Assembly: GCA_031410915.1 (NCBI GenBank)
Contig: JANNZY010000197.1
Location: 1 to 24,752 of the forward strand
Reading direction: 5' to 3'
DNA length: 24,752 nucleotides
Origin: WLMZ01 sp031410915
GTDB taxonomy: Bacteria > Actinomycetota > Acidimicrobiia > Acidimicrobiales > Ilumatobacteraceae
Shown here: positions 7,157 through 16,830 of the stretch, in pieces
Layout: each line of letters starts with the position of its first letter
Position numbering within the stretch: position 1 is the stretch's first letter
Made by a program: the position numbers and the translations under genes
The notes under the pieces: generated by a model
Database searches by the model: none
What the model was told of the DNA's origin: nothing
The model's input: the letters and a program-made list of their open reading frames with translations, nothing else

Positions 7157-8022
7157 CATCCGTGTACATCGTCGCTCATCACGAACGCACCGAAGCGGCA
7201 GCGCTCGCCCAGGCTGCGGCGCAGTGGCTGCAGGGTCGCGGGCACGACGCATGGATCTCGCTCGACGACGCGGACGCGCTCGCGCTGGGCTCGCTCGGGT
7301 CGGACCGCTCGCCCGGTGATGCGCAGTTGGCGCTGTGCCTCGGCGGCGACGGCACGATGCTGCGCACGATCAAGCAGCTCGACGGCGCGCCGGTGCCCGT
7401 CATCGGCGTGAACGTCGGCGTGCTCGGCTACCTGACCGAGATCGAGCCGCCGGCGATGCTGCATGCGCTGGAACGCTGGTTCGCGAGCGAAGAGTCGGCC
7501 GGCGACTGGCGCGTCGAGGAGCGGATGATGCTGCAGCTCTCGATCGGGCGTGTCGGTGCCGATGACCCGAGCGAGCGTTGGCGGGCGCTGAACGAGGTTG
7601 TGCTCGAGAAGGGCGAATCCGGCCACACCGTGCACATCTTGGTGAGCATCGACGGCGCGCCGTTCACGTCGTATGCCGCCGACGGACTGATCGTCGCAAC
7701 ACCGACGGGCTCCACGGCCTACTCGCTGTCGGCCCGCGGGCCGGTTGTGTCGCCGCAGCACCGAGCGATGCTGTTGACGCCGGTGTCACCGCACATGCTG
7801 TTCGACCGATCGTTGGTGCTCGACCCGAGCGAGCCGATCTTGATGGAGGTGACCGGGTACCGCCCGGTCGAGGTCAGCGTCGATGGGCAGCGGGTCGCGA
7901 CGATGCGCGAGGGCGATACCCTCCTCTGCCAGCCAGCGGCCGAGACGGCGCGCTTCGTGCGGTTCGGTCCGCGCCGGTTCCATCAAATTCTGAAAGCGAA
8001 GTTCGGACTGACGGATCGCTGA
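7153..8022 (+). CDS. nadK: NAD kinase
   Basis: Protein of 289 aa that phosphorylates NAD to NADP in the cytosol. The family GGDGT motif is at residues 64-68, the NE motif (N147, E148) follows, and the conserved TPTGSTAYSLS block starts at 183. Length is normal for actinobacterial NAD kinase (PpnK), which accepts ATP or polyphosphate; the donor cannot be read from sequence. The start GTG lies in a GTGA overlap with the tlyA stop, and the stop TGA shares its A with the recN ATG. This gives tight translational coupling in the order tlyA-nadK-recN, the same as in M. tuberculosis. Confidence 0.95.
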   Translation: MTSVYIVAHHERTEAAALAQAAAQWLQGRGHDAWISLDDADALALGSLGSDRSPGDAQLALCLGGDGTMLRTIKQLDGAPVPVIGVNVGVLGYLTEIEPPAMLHALERWFASEESAGDWRVEERMMLQLSIGRVGADDPSERWRALNEVVLEKGESGHTVHILVSIDGAPFTSYAADGLIVATPTGSTAYSLSARGPVVSPQHRAMLLTPVSPHMLFDRSLVLDPSEPILMEVTGYRPVEVSVDGQRVATMREGDTLLCQPAAETARFVRFGPRRFHQILKAKFGLTDR

Positions 8023-9617
8023 TGCTGACAGAACTGCACATCGAAGACCTGGGCGTGATCGCCCGGCTGGATCTCGTCCTCGGCGAGGGCCTGACCGCAC
8101 TGACCGGCGAGACCGGCGCCGGCAAGACGATGCTCGTCGAAGCGATCAGCTTGCTCGTCGGCGCGCGTGCCGACGCAACAGTGGTCCGCCCTGGTGCCAC
8201 CGAGGCACGCGTCGAAGGCCGCTTCGTGATCGACGACGACGAACATGTCCTGGCCCGGGTCGTGCCCGTCGACGGGCGATCGCGGGCCTACGTGAACGGC
8301 CGTCTCGCGACGGTGTCGACGCTGTCCGAGATCGGTGCCCGCCTTGTCGACCTGCACGGCCAGCACGCGCACCAGAGCCTGCTCGGTGGAGCCACCCAGC
8401 GTGCTGCGCTGGATCGCTACGGCGCGGTGGACCTCGCGCCGCTGCGCTCGGCGCGGGCGCGCCTGACCGAGATCGATGCTGCACTCGCGGCACTCGGCGG
8501 CGACGCACGATCGCGGGCACGAGAGATCGACCTGCTCCGGTTCCAGGTCGGCGAGATCGGCACAGCCGAACTGCAGCACCCTGACGAGGAGGCCGCGCTC
8601 GACGAGCGCGAGGACGTGCTGGCCGACGCGGTCGCGCACCGCGAGGCAGCCACCGCGGCGATCGTGTTCCTCAACGACGAGGCCGGATCGGCCGACACGG
8701 TGGGCAGCGCGATCGCGCTGCTCAGCGGGCGTGGCCCGTTCAGCGAGTTGGCCGAGCGGTTGCGCGGTGCCGCGGCGGAGATGGCCGATGTCGCTGCGGA
8801 GCTGCGTCACGCCGCGGAGAACATCGACGAGGACCCCGAGCAGCTCATGGCCGTGCGTGAACGGCGTCAACTGCTCCGCGACCTGCGCAAGAAGTACGGC
8901 GACACGCTGGGTGAGGTGATCGAGTTCCACGACCAGGCCACCGCGCGCCTCGCCGAGCTGGAGAGCTACGACGCCCGTGCCGAAGCACTGGATCGCGACC
9001 GGCTCGACGCACTCGCCGCCGAGGCGTCGGCCGCGAAGCGAATCGGCGCGGCTCGCCGGGCCGCGGCCCCACGGCTCGCGGCCGCTGTCGAGCAGCACCT
9101 CCGCGAGCTGGCGATGCCGCATGCCGCGGTCGGCGTCGAGGTCGGTGATGACCCGGGCGACGACGTCACGTTTCTGCTCGCCGCCAACCCGGGTTCTCCG
9201 CTGCTGCCGCTCAACCGCGTCGCCAGCGGCGGCGAACTGGCCCGCAGCATGCTCGCCCTGCGACTCGTGCTGTCCGAAGATCCGAGCACGCTGGTCTTCG
9301 ACGAGGTCGACGCGGGCGTTGGCGGAGCCGCCGCCGTGGCCATCGGGCGTGAGCTCGCCAACCTCGGTACCCGCCATCAGGTGCTGGTGGTCACGCACCT
9401 GGCCCAGGTCGCCGCGTTCGCATCGATGCAGATCGTCGTGACCAAGTCCGTGTCCGGCCCCGGCCCGGACGCGACCACCACCGCAACCGCCACACCGGTG
9501 CACGGTGAGGCCCGCATCGACGAGATCGCGCGCATGCTGTCCGGGTCCACCGCCAGCCTGGTGGCGCGAGAACATGCGCTGGAACTGCTCGGCCAACGCG
9601 ACCGCAGCCGTCGATAG
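8022..9617 (+). CDS. recN: RecN DNA repair ATPase
   Basis: Protein of 531 aa, an SMC-like ATPase used in double-strand break repair. Walker A GETGAGKT is at 29-36. The ABC signature ASGGEL is at 401-406. Walker B LVFDEVD has D427 and E428. The VVTHLAQVAAFA segment holds the switch histidine. The middle region is alpha-helical and charged, consistent with the short coiled coil of RecN. It is slightly shorter than many RecN proteins (about 550-590 aa). The ATG start shares one base with the NAD kinase stop (TGATG). No gene lies between it and pyrG, unlike mycobacteria. Confidence 0.95.
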   Translation: MLTELHIEDLGVIARLDLVLGEGLTALTGETGAGKTMLVEAISLLVGARADATVVRPGATEARVEGRFVIDDDEHVLARVVPVDGRSRAYVNGRLATVSTLSEIGARLVDLHGQHAHQSLLGGATQRAALDRYGAVDLAPLRSARARLTEIDAALAALGGDARSRAREIDLLRFQVGEIGTAELQHPDEEAALDEREDVLADAVAHREAATAAIVFLNDEAGSADTVGSAIALLSGRGPFSELAERLRGAAAEMADVAAELRHAAENIDEDPEQLMAVRERRQLLRDLRKKYGDTLGEVIEFHDQATARLAELESYDARAEALDRDRLDALAAEASAAKRIGAARRAAAPRLAAAVEQHLRELAMPHAAVGVEVGDDPGDDVTFLLAANPGSPLLPLNRVASGGELARSMLALRLVLSEDPSTLVFDEVDAGVGGAAAVAIGRELANLGTRHQVLVVTHLAQVAAFASMQIVVTKSVSGPGPDATTTATATPVHGEARIDEIARMLSGSTASLVAREHALELLGQRDRSRR

Positions 9618-9675
9618 TTCGCGAACGTGCTGGTGACAGAGGCAACCGAACACGGTCCGTCGCGAGCGCCTGCGA

Positions 9676-9681
9676 TACACT
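9676..9681 (+). promoter_or_regulatory. -10-like hexamer for pyrG
   Basis: TACACT lies 37 nt before the ATG at 9719 in the recN-pyrG intergenic region. It would give a leader of about 30 nt that includes the GGGAG ribosome binding site. No clear -35. Confidence 0.45.
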
Positions 9682-9708
9682 GATATCCCGTCGTGGTTGT
9701 CGATTGAC

Positions 9709-9713
9709 GGGAG
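9709..9713 (+). promoter_or_regulatory. ribosome binding site of pyrG
   Basis: GGGAG lies 5 nt before the ATG at 9719. It selects this ATG over an in-frame TTG at 9704. Confidence 0.7.
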
Positions 9714-9718
9714 TTCAC

Positions 9719-11397
<1,679 letters not shown>

Positions 11398-11401
<4 letters not shown>

Positions 11402-11973
11402 CCGGCTTCCGGCACGTCGGCGACCGCCTCGTCCACCAGGGTCACATCTGGCACGTCGCGGTCGGCACGTTCGTAGCACCGGACGGCACGATGTTCGAAC
11501 GCGACATCGTCCGCTCGCCCGGTGCCGTGGCCGCCGTGCCGCTGATCTTCGATGCCGAGGGCAACGCCTCGGTGGTGCTCGTGCGCCAGTACCGAAGCCC
11601 CTACGACGATTTCGTGACCGAGATTCCGGCCGGCATGCGCGACGTGCCCGACGAGCCGACCGAGAGCACCGCTGCCCGCGAGTTGGTCGAAGAAGTCGGT
11701 CTGCGCGCCGGCCATCTCGAGCCACTGATCCAGTTCTACCCGTCGGCGGGAATGACCGACTCGGTGCTGCACCTGTTCGTGGCCACCGACCTCACTGCGG
11801 TCGCGCAGGAACTGCACGGCCCGGAGGAGGAGCACATCGAAGTCATCCATCTGCCGCTGGAGACGGCGTTGGAGATGGTCGAACGCAACGAGATCCACGA
11901 CGCGAAGACCGTGATCGGGCTGCTGCTCGTGGCCCGCAAGTTGGCGCGCGGCGACTTCGCCCGCACCGGGTGA
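11398..11973 (+). CDS. NUDIX hydrolase, ADP-ribose pyrophosphatase type
   Basis: Protein of 191 aa. The Nudix box runs from G79 to L102 and ends in RELVEEVGL, which gives the REUxEExGU signature (metal-binding E95, E98 and E99). The segment between its first G and E is one residue longer than canonical, a variation I also recall in Rv1700. The EIPAG segment before the box and the proline region FYPSAGMTDS after it are typical of ADP-ribose pyrophosphatases, which split ADP-ribose to AMP and ribose 5-phosphate. The GTG start overlaps the pyrG stop. The 3' end is 7 nt from the recombinase gene. The substrate is inferred from family only. Confidence 0.9.
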
Positions 11974-11980
11974 GTGTGCC

Positions 11981-12922
11981 GTGACCGCTGCCGCGACTGT
12001 CGAGCTGCCGCTGGCTGCGGAGGAGTTCCTGACCTGGATGGCCACCGAGCGGGGCCGGTCGCGCAACACCCTCGCGGCGTACCGGCGCGACCTGGCCGGC
12101 TACTGCACGTGGCTCGCCGGGCGTGGATCCGACGTCCACTCGGTGGCCGCCGCCGCGCTGGACGCCTTCGTCGGCGAACGCAGGACGAGTGGTGCGGCGC
12201 CCGCCAGCGTGGCCCGCCAGCTCGCCGCGATCCGCATGCTGCATCGGTTCCTGACCGAGGAGGGCCTGCGCGCCGACGACCCGACCGCCGACCTCGACGG
12301 GGTGAAGGTGCCGGCCGGCATCCCGCATCCGCTGACCGAAGCGGAGGTGTCCAGCCTGCTGGATGCCGTTGTCGGATCGGACCCGATCGCTCGACGCGAC
12401 CGCGCCCTGCTGGAGTTGCTGTACGCGACCGGGGCGCGCATCGGTGAGGCGGTCGGGCTGTCGATCGGAGACCTCGATCTCGACGCTGGTCTGGTGCGGC
12501 TGTTCGGCAAGGGGTCGAAGGAGCGCATCGTGCCGTTCGGGCGCGCCGCCGGGCGGGCGCTGGGGGAGTGGTTCGACCGCGGTGGGCGGCCGCTGCTGCA
12601 ACCCGACCGGTGGGCACGACGCGGCGATGCCGAGGCGGTGTTCCTCAACCAGCGTGGCGCGCGGCTGACCCGCCAGTCGGCGTGGGCTGTCGTCAAGCAC
12701 TACGGCGACGCAGCGGGGCTGCGCGCGGGGCTGTCACCGCACGTGCTGCGCCACTCCTGCGCGACACATCTGCTCGACCACGGTGCCGATCTGCGCATCG
12801 TGCAGGAGATGCTCGGCCATGCCTCGGTCAGCACGACGCAGATCTACACCCAGGTGTCCCAGGAGCGGCTGCGCGAGGTGTACCGATCGGCGCACCCGCG
12901 CGCCGTGCGCGGCAATCCATGA
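11981..12922 (+). CDS. xerD: tyrosine recombinase, XerD type
   Basis: Protein of 313 aa. Tyrosine recombinases of the Xer type resolve chromosome dimers at dif during division. An N-terminal SAM-like domain (about 8-95) is followed by the catalytic domain. All six catalytic residues can be placed: R153 (GARIGE), K177 (GKGSKER), H254 and R257 (HVLRH), H280 (LGHAS) and Y289 (QIYTQV). Their spacing follows XerD of E. coli. The start is GTG 7 nt after the NUDIX stop, and the stop overlaps the next gene by ATGA. Genomic position (as Rv1701) supports chromosomal XerD and not a mobile-element integrase. No dif-like site was recognised here. Confidence 0.93.
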   Translation: MTAAATVELPLAAEEFLTWMATERGRSRNTLAAYRRDLAGYCTWLAGRGSDVHSVAAAALDAFVGERRTSGAAPASVARQLAAIRMLHRFLTEEGLRADDPTADLDGVKVPAGIPHPLTEAEVSSLLDAVVGSDPIARRDRALLELLYATGARIGEAVGLSIGDLDLDAGLVRLFGKGSKERIVPFGRAAGRALGEWFDRGGRPLLQPDRWARRGDAEAVFLNQRGARLTRQSAWAVVKHYGDAAGLRAGLSPHVLRHSCATHLLDHGADLRIVQEMLGHASVSTTQIYTQVSQERLREVYRSAHPRAVRGNP

Positions 12923-13386
12923 GCCGGCACGGTCGAGTCAGTCATCTCGGCCATTTGGCGCGGCGCTTCGTCGGCGCGTGGTCGCGGCGTGAGCCGGAGG
13001 CGGATGATGTTGCCTGGGCGCGTACGGCCTTGTTCGACGCCGAATGGGCGCTGTGGTCGCGCATGCCGGTCGCCGATCGCCGTCACAGCATCGAAGTCGC
13101 CCGCCGCTTCGCCGCCACGCAGGACGGCCGGCGCCGCGACGAGGTCGCCGCCGCGCTCTTGCACGACGTCGGCAAGATCGAGAGCGGACTCGGCACGTTC
13201 GGCCGCACAGTGGCCACGGTGGTCGGTCCACGCACGCGACGATTCCGCAACTACCGCGACCACGAGCGGATCGGGGCAGAGATGCTCCAGCGCGCCGGCG
13301 CGCCCACGGCGACGGTCGAACTCGTCGCCGGGCGCGGCGACCCAACCGCCCGCGCCGCGATCCAACACGCCGACGACTCGATCTGA
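12919..13386 (+). CDS. small HD-domain protein
   Basis: Protein of 155 aa. It has the HD signature with H56 (RRHSIEV), HD at 82-83 (LLHDVGK), a further histidine H115 (RDHERIG) and aspartates near the end (HADDS). This is the metal-binding pattern of the HD phosphohydrolase superfamily. The N-terminal 45 residues are basic and tryptophan-containing. It lacks a second catalytic domain, so it is a stand-alone HD protein of unknown substrate, perhaps a nucleotide or phosphoester hydrolase. The ATG overlaps the xerD stop by 4 nt, so it is coupled to xerD. It is convergent with trpS after a 38-nt gap that shows no convincing terminator. Confidence 0.82.
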   Translation: MSRHGRVSHLGHLARRFVGAWSRREPEADDVAWARTALFDAEWALWSRMPVADRRHSIEVARRFAATQDGRRRDEVAAALLHDVGKIESGLGTFGRTVATVVGPRTRRFRNYRDHERIGAEMLQRAGAPTATVELVAGRGDPTARAAIQHADDSI

Positions 13387-13424
13387 CGTGCCCCGGATCC
13401 CCGCCTCGAATGGGGAGGTGCGGG

Positions 13425-14411
13425 TCAGGCGGGAAGGAACCCAATGCTGGTGTAGGCCCGCTCCAGCGTCGTGGAGGCGACCGTGCGGGCCTTGTCCGAG
13501 CCGGTGCGGAGCAGTGTTGCGAGCTGGCCGCGGTCGGCCATCAGTTCGTGGTAGCGCCGCTGGATGGGGCGCAGGAGCTCGACCACGGCTTCGCCGGTGT
13601 CGTTCTTGAGCGGGCCGTACTGGCTGTAGCGGGCCGCCACCGCGTCGGGGGTCTCGCCGGTGGCTGCCGCGTGGATCTCGAGCAGGTTGGCGACGCCGGG
13701 CTTGGCCGCGCGGTCGAACCGGACCTCGGATTCGCTGTCGGTGACGGCTCGCTTGAACTTCTTCACGATGGCGGCCGGCTCGTCGAGCATGTAGATGAGG
13801 CCGATGTCGGAGTTGGCCGACTTGCTCATCTTCGACGTCGGATCGAGCAGGTCCATGACCCGCGCCCCGGCCTTGGGCGTGACGGCACGGGGGACGACGA
13901 ACGTGTCGCCGAAACGCGCGTTGAACCGCATCGCGATGTCGCGCGTGATCTCGATGTGCTGGCGCTGGTCCTCGCCGACGGGCACTTCGACAGCGTCGTA
14001 GAGCAAGATGTCGGCGGCCTGCAGCGCCGGGTAGGTGAACAGGCCGGCGGAGATGAACTCGCCCTCGCGCTTGGCCGACTTGTCCTTGAACTGCGTCATC
14101 CGACTGAGCTCGCCGTAGCTGACGGTGCACTCCATGACCCACGCCAGGATCGAATGCTCGGGCACGTGACTCTGCACAAAGACGGTGGCGACCTCGGGAT
14201 CGAGCCCGACCGCGTACAACATTGCGGCCAGCTCGACCGTGGTCTGGCCGATCACGCCAGGCGTCTCGGTGACCGTCAGCGCGTGCAGGTCGACGATGCC
14301 GTGGAAGGCGTCGGCCTCGTGCTGGCCGGTGACCCAGCTCCGCAACGCGCCCAGGTAGTTGCCCAGATGGACGACGCCGGTCGGTTGGATGCAGGACAGG
14401 ACTCGAGTCAC
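13425..14411 (-). CDS. trpS: tryptophanyl-tRNA synthetase
   Basis: Protein of 328 aa that charges tRNA-Trp with tryptophan. The class Ic HIGH-like motif PTGVVHLGN is at 10-18 and the KMSKS loop is at 194-198. GEDQRQHIE (146-154) and the length fit the bacterial short TrpRS. The start is GTG at 14411, placed where the family N-terminus RVLSCIQPTG begins. It is the only minus-strand gene between the pyrG-xerD and scpA blocks. A TAGCCT box lies 6 nt before the GTG, so the transcript may be leaderless. No T-box or trp leader peptide is seen in the 87-nt divergent region with scpA. Confidence 0.96.
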   Translation of the reverse strand: MTRVLSCIQPTGVVHLGNYLGALRSWVTGQHEADAFHGIVDLHALTVTETPGVIGQTTVELAAMLYAVGLDPEVATVFVQSHVPEHSILAWVMECTVSYGELSRMTQFKDKSAKREGEFISAGLFTYPALQAADILLYDAVEVPVGEDQRQHIEITRDIAMRFNARFGDTFVVPRAVTPKAGARVMDLLDPTSKMSKSANSDIGLIYMLDEPAAIVKKFKRAVTDSESEVRFDRAAKPGVANLLEIHAAATGETPDAVAARYSQYGPLKNDTGEAVVELLRPIQRRYHELMADRGQLATLLRTGSDKARTVASTTLERAYTSIGFLPA

Positions 14412-14417
14412 GGCGTC

Positions 14418-14423
14418 AGGCTA
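14418..14423 (-). promoter_or_regulatory. -10-like hexamer for trpS
   Basis: On the minus strand this reads TAGCCT and ends 6 nt before the GTG at 14411, with no Shine-Dalgarno between. It belongs to the same set of leaderless candidates. Confidence 0.48.
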
Positions 14424-14483
14424 CCGATCGGCCCTGGCTCGCCCGGCTCGGTTTCCATCGCCCGTGCCGGTGGTGGCGGCCAG

Positions 14484-14489
14484 TATCGT
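14484..14489 (+). promoter_or_regulatory. -10-like hexamer for the scpA operon
   Basis: TATCGT lies 9 nt before the ATG at 14499, in the divergent trpS/scpA region. A short GGGA between box and ATG is a poor Shine-Dalgarno, so the scpA mRNA may be leaderless. Confidence 0.42.
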
Positions 14490-14498
14490 GGGATCCCG

Positions 14499-15284
14499 AT
14501 GGCCTATGACGTGTCCACCCCGGTGTTCGAGGGGCCGTTCGACCTGCTGCTCCACCTGATCCTGCGCGAACAGGTCGACATCTACGAGATCTCGTTGTCG
14601 ACGATCGTCAACGCCTATCTGGACGAGGTCGAGCGGATGCAGGCCTTCAACCTCGATCTGGCCACCGAGTTCTTGCTGATCGCGGCGACGCTGGTCGAGC
14701 TCAAGGCCCGCCGCCTGCTGCCCGGCCGCGACGACATCGACATCGACGACGAGCTCGCCCTGTGGGAAGAGCGCGACCTGCTCCTGGCCCGGTTGCTGGA
14801 GTGCAAGACGTTCAAGGACGTCGCCGCGGTGTTCTCCCGCCTTGCCGACGACGCCGACCAGGTCTTCGGTCGCGCCGTCGGGCCTGACGAGCGCTTCATC
14901 GCGCTGATGCCGGACCTGCTCGAAGGTGTGCGGCCCAAGCACGTGCACGCCGCGTACCTGCGCGCCACCACGCCCAAGCCGGTGCCGACGGTGGACCTGT
15001 TCCATGTGTCCGCGGTGCGGGCCAGCGTGGCCGACGCAATGACCGAACTGCTCGACGAACTGCCCCGTGTTGGGCGCATCTCGTTCCGGCGCTTGACCGA
15101 CGGTCTCGTCGAACGTCTGGAAGTGATCGTGCGGTTCCTCGCGTTGCTTGAGCTGTTCAAGCAGGGCTTGGTGGAGCTGGACCAGACCGAGCGCTTCGGC
15201 GACATCGACATCGTGTGGCTCGCCGACCCGGTCAGCGGCCAGGTCTGCGTCGGCGCGATGGCGATCGACGACTACGACGGCTGA
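14499..15284 (+). CDS. scpA: ScpA: segregation and condensation protein A
   Basis: Protein of 261 aa. ScpA is the kleisin subunit that bridges SMC heads in bacterial condensin, working with ScpB. The family N-terminus with FEGPFDLLLHLI at 10-21 is clear, followed by DIYEISLS and a helical middle with LLIAATLVELKA. The C-terminal winged-helix part ends near TERFGDI. Length is normal. It starts the plus-strand block that continues without larger gaps to 21550. The scpB ATG lies 44 nt downstream. The smc gene and the parA gene that often precedes scpA are not in this window. Confidence 0.94.
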   Translation: MAYDVSTPVFEGPFDLLLHLILREQVDIYEISLSTIVNAYLDEVERMQAFNLDLATEFLLIAATLVELKARRLLPGRDDIDIDDELALWEERDLLLARLLECKTFKDVAAVFSRLADDADQVFGRAVGPDERFIALMPDLLEGVRPKHVHAAYLRATTPKPVPTVDLFHVSAVRASVADAMTELLDELPRVGRISFRRLTDGLVERLEVIVRFLALLELFKQGLVELDQTERFGDIDIVWLADPVSGQVCVGAMAIDDYDG

Positions 15285-15328
15285 GCTGGTGCTGCGCGCG
15301 AGCCACAGACGAATGAGATGGTGAACCG

Positions 15329-16021
15329 ATGCCCGATGATCACAACCACAATCAGGACGAGCTCGGCTGCGACGAGTTGAACGACGACGAGCCGACGAAC
15401 CCGTCCGGGCCCGACGCCGAGGTCGTTCGCGCGATCGAGGCGATCGTGCTCGTGGCCACCGAGCCGGTGCCCACCGACCAGTTGGCGCAGCTGCTCGAAC
15501 AGCCGCTGACCGTCGTCAACGAGCTGTGCTTGCAGCTGGCCGACGCGTACGACGAAGCCGGCCACGGGTTCCAGTTCGTGAAGGTGGCCGGTGGCTGGCG
15601 CTACCAGACCCATCCCGATCTGTCGCCGTACGTCGAGCGGTACCTGCTCGACGGGCAGCGGGCGCGGATGAGCGGCGCGGCTCTGGAGACGCTGGCGATC
15701 GTGGCCTACAAGCAGCCGATCTCGCGGGCCCAGATCGCGTCGATCCGCGGTGTCGACCCAGACGGTGTGTTGCGCACGTTGATCGCGCGGGGCTACGTCG
15801 AACAGATCGGCCTGGACCCAGGGCCCGGCCAGGCCGCGCTGTTCGCCACGACGCTGCAGTTCTTGGAGAAGCTCGGCCTGGACACGTTGTCGGACCTGCC
15901 GCCGCTGGCCGAGTTCGTGCCCGGTGCCGAGGTCGTCGAGGCGCTCGAGTATGGCTTGCGCGCGCCCGACGCCGATCCGAAGTTGCTGCGCGCCAACACG
16001 CCAACGCTGCCGGAGACCTGA
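15329..16021 (+). CDS. scpB: ScpB: segregation and condensation protein B
   Basis: Protein of 230 aa, the partner of ScpA in the SMC complex. After an acidic, asparagine-rich first 28 residues, two winged-helix domains follow. The first covers about 29-105 (AIEAIVLVATEPVP, then GWRYQTHPD). The second holds the hallmark LETLAIVAYKQPISRAQI, GVDPDGVLRTL and GRG-like IARGYVE. The end is short and hydrophilic. No clear ribosome binding site precedes the ATG at 15329, although GAGATGG (15315-15321) is a weak possibility. The stop shares one base with the rluB ATG (TGATG). Confidence 0.94.
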   Translation: MPDDHNHNQDELGCDELNDDEPTNPSGPDAEVVRAIEAIVLVATEPVPTDQLAQLLEQPLTVVNELCLQLADAYDEAGHGFQFVKVAGGWRYQTHPDLSPYVERYLLDGQRARMSGAALETLAIVAYKQPISRAQIASIRGVDPDGVLRTLIARGYVEQIGLDPGPGQAALFATTLQFLEKLGLDTLSDLPPLAEFVPGAEVVEALEYGLRAPDADPKLLRANTPTLPET

Positions 16022-16830
16022 TGGACGGGCGGACCGGCGAGCGGGCGGTCGAGAAGCCGCTGTGGGAGCAGTGGGCGGACCGGCGTGCGTCCGATGCGCC
16101 GGGCGAACGGCTGCAGAAGGTGCTCGCGTTGCTCGGGTGGGGCAGCCGGCGAGTGTGCGAGGAGATGATCGCCGAGGGGCGGGTGACGGTCAACGGCGAG
16201 GTCGCCGTGCTCGGCCGCCGCGTGGACCCCGCGACCGACCGGGTCGAAGTCGACGGCGCCCCCGTCGGAACCCGGCCCGACCTCGTCTACTACTTGCTCA
16301 ACAAGCCCAGCGGGGTCATCACGACCGCGAGCGACACGCACGGCCGGGCCACCGTGGTCGAGCTCGTGCCCGACGAGCCTCGGGTCTTCTCGGTCGGTCG
16401 CCTCGATGCCGACACCGAGGGTCTGCTGCTGCTGACCAACGACGGTGACTTGGCCAACCGCATCGCCCACCCGAGCCACGGTGTGGAGAAGGAGTACCTG
16501 GCCCATGTCGACGGCAACGTGTCCGCCGGAACGTTGCGCCGCCTGCGTGACGGCGTGGAGTTGGACGACGGCGTGACTGCGCCCGCGCGAATCAGCCAGA
16601 TCAGCCCAGGACTGCTACGAATCACGATCCACGAGGGCCGCAACCGACAGGTGCGGCGGATGTGCGAGGCGGTCGGGCATCCGGTGCAACGACTCGTGCG
16701 CGTGCGCATCGGGCCGCTGCGTGACGCGACGCTGCCGCCAGGCGAATGGCGCGATCTCACGGCCGACGAAGTGCGTCAGCTGGTCGAGGCTGTTGCCGGA
16801 TCGCCGCGCCGGTACGATCGTCGGCCGTGA
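16021..16830 (+). CDS. rluB: RluB-family 23S rRNA pseudouridine synthase
   Basis: Protein of 269 aa. It isomerises a uridine in 23S rRNA (position 2605 in E. coli for RluB). An S4 RNA-binding domain covers about 28-85 (GERLQKVLALLGW, then VTVNGEVAVLG). The RsuA/RluB catalytic domain follows, with the active-site aspartate D129 in GRLDADTEGLLLLTNDG and the GRNRQVRRMCEAVGHPV block near the end. It has a 27-residue N-terminal extension. The scpA-scpB-rluB order is widespread. The stop overlaps the tyrA GTG by GTGA, and a -10-like box for tyrA lies inside its last codons. Confidence 0.93.
   Translation: MDGRTGERAVEKPLWEQWADRRASDAPGERLQKVLALLGWGSRRVCEEMIAEGRVTVNGEVAVLGRRVDPATDRVEVDGAPVGTRPDLVYYLLNKPSGVITTASDTHGRATVVELVPDEPRVFSVGRLDADTEGLLLLTNDGDLANRIAHPSHGVEKEYLAHVDGNVSAGTLRRLRDGVELDDGVTAPARISQISPGLLRITIHEGRNRQVRRMCEAVGHPVQRLVRVRIGPLRDATLPPGEWRDLTADEVRQLVEAVAGSPRRYDRRP
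16813..16818 (+). promoter_or_regulatory. -10-like hexamer for tyrA inside the rluB 3' end
   Basis: TACGAT lies 8 nt before the GTG at 16827, wholly within rluB coding sequence. No Shine-Dalgarno intervenes. It would let the tyrA-aroA-HAD-ubiA-methyltransferase segment be transcribed separately from scpA-scpB-rluB. Confidence 0.45.

Noticed and set aside
11981..12922. Tyrosine recombinase as sign of a prophage or integrative element.
   Set aside because: It sits in the conserved pyrG-NUDIX-xerD order, matches XerD catalytic spacing, and no tRNA, attachment repeats or phage genes are nearby.
13387..13424. Possible terminator between the HD gene and trpS.
   Set aside because: Only a short imperfect stem (TCCCC with GGGGA) and no T-run on either strand. 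Too weak to call.
12844..14142. 432-codon minus-strand frame covering parts of xerD, the HD gene and trpS.
   Set aside because: Shadow of three supported genes. The part inside trpS is in a different frame from the TrpRS motifs.
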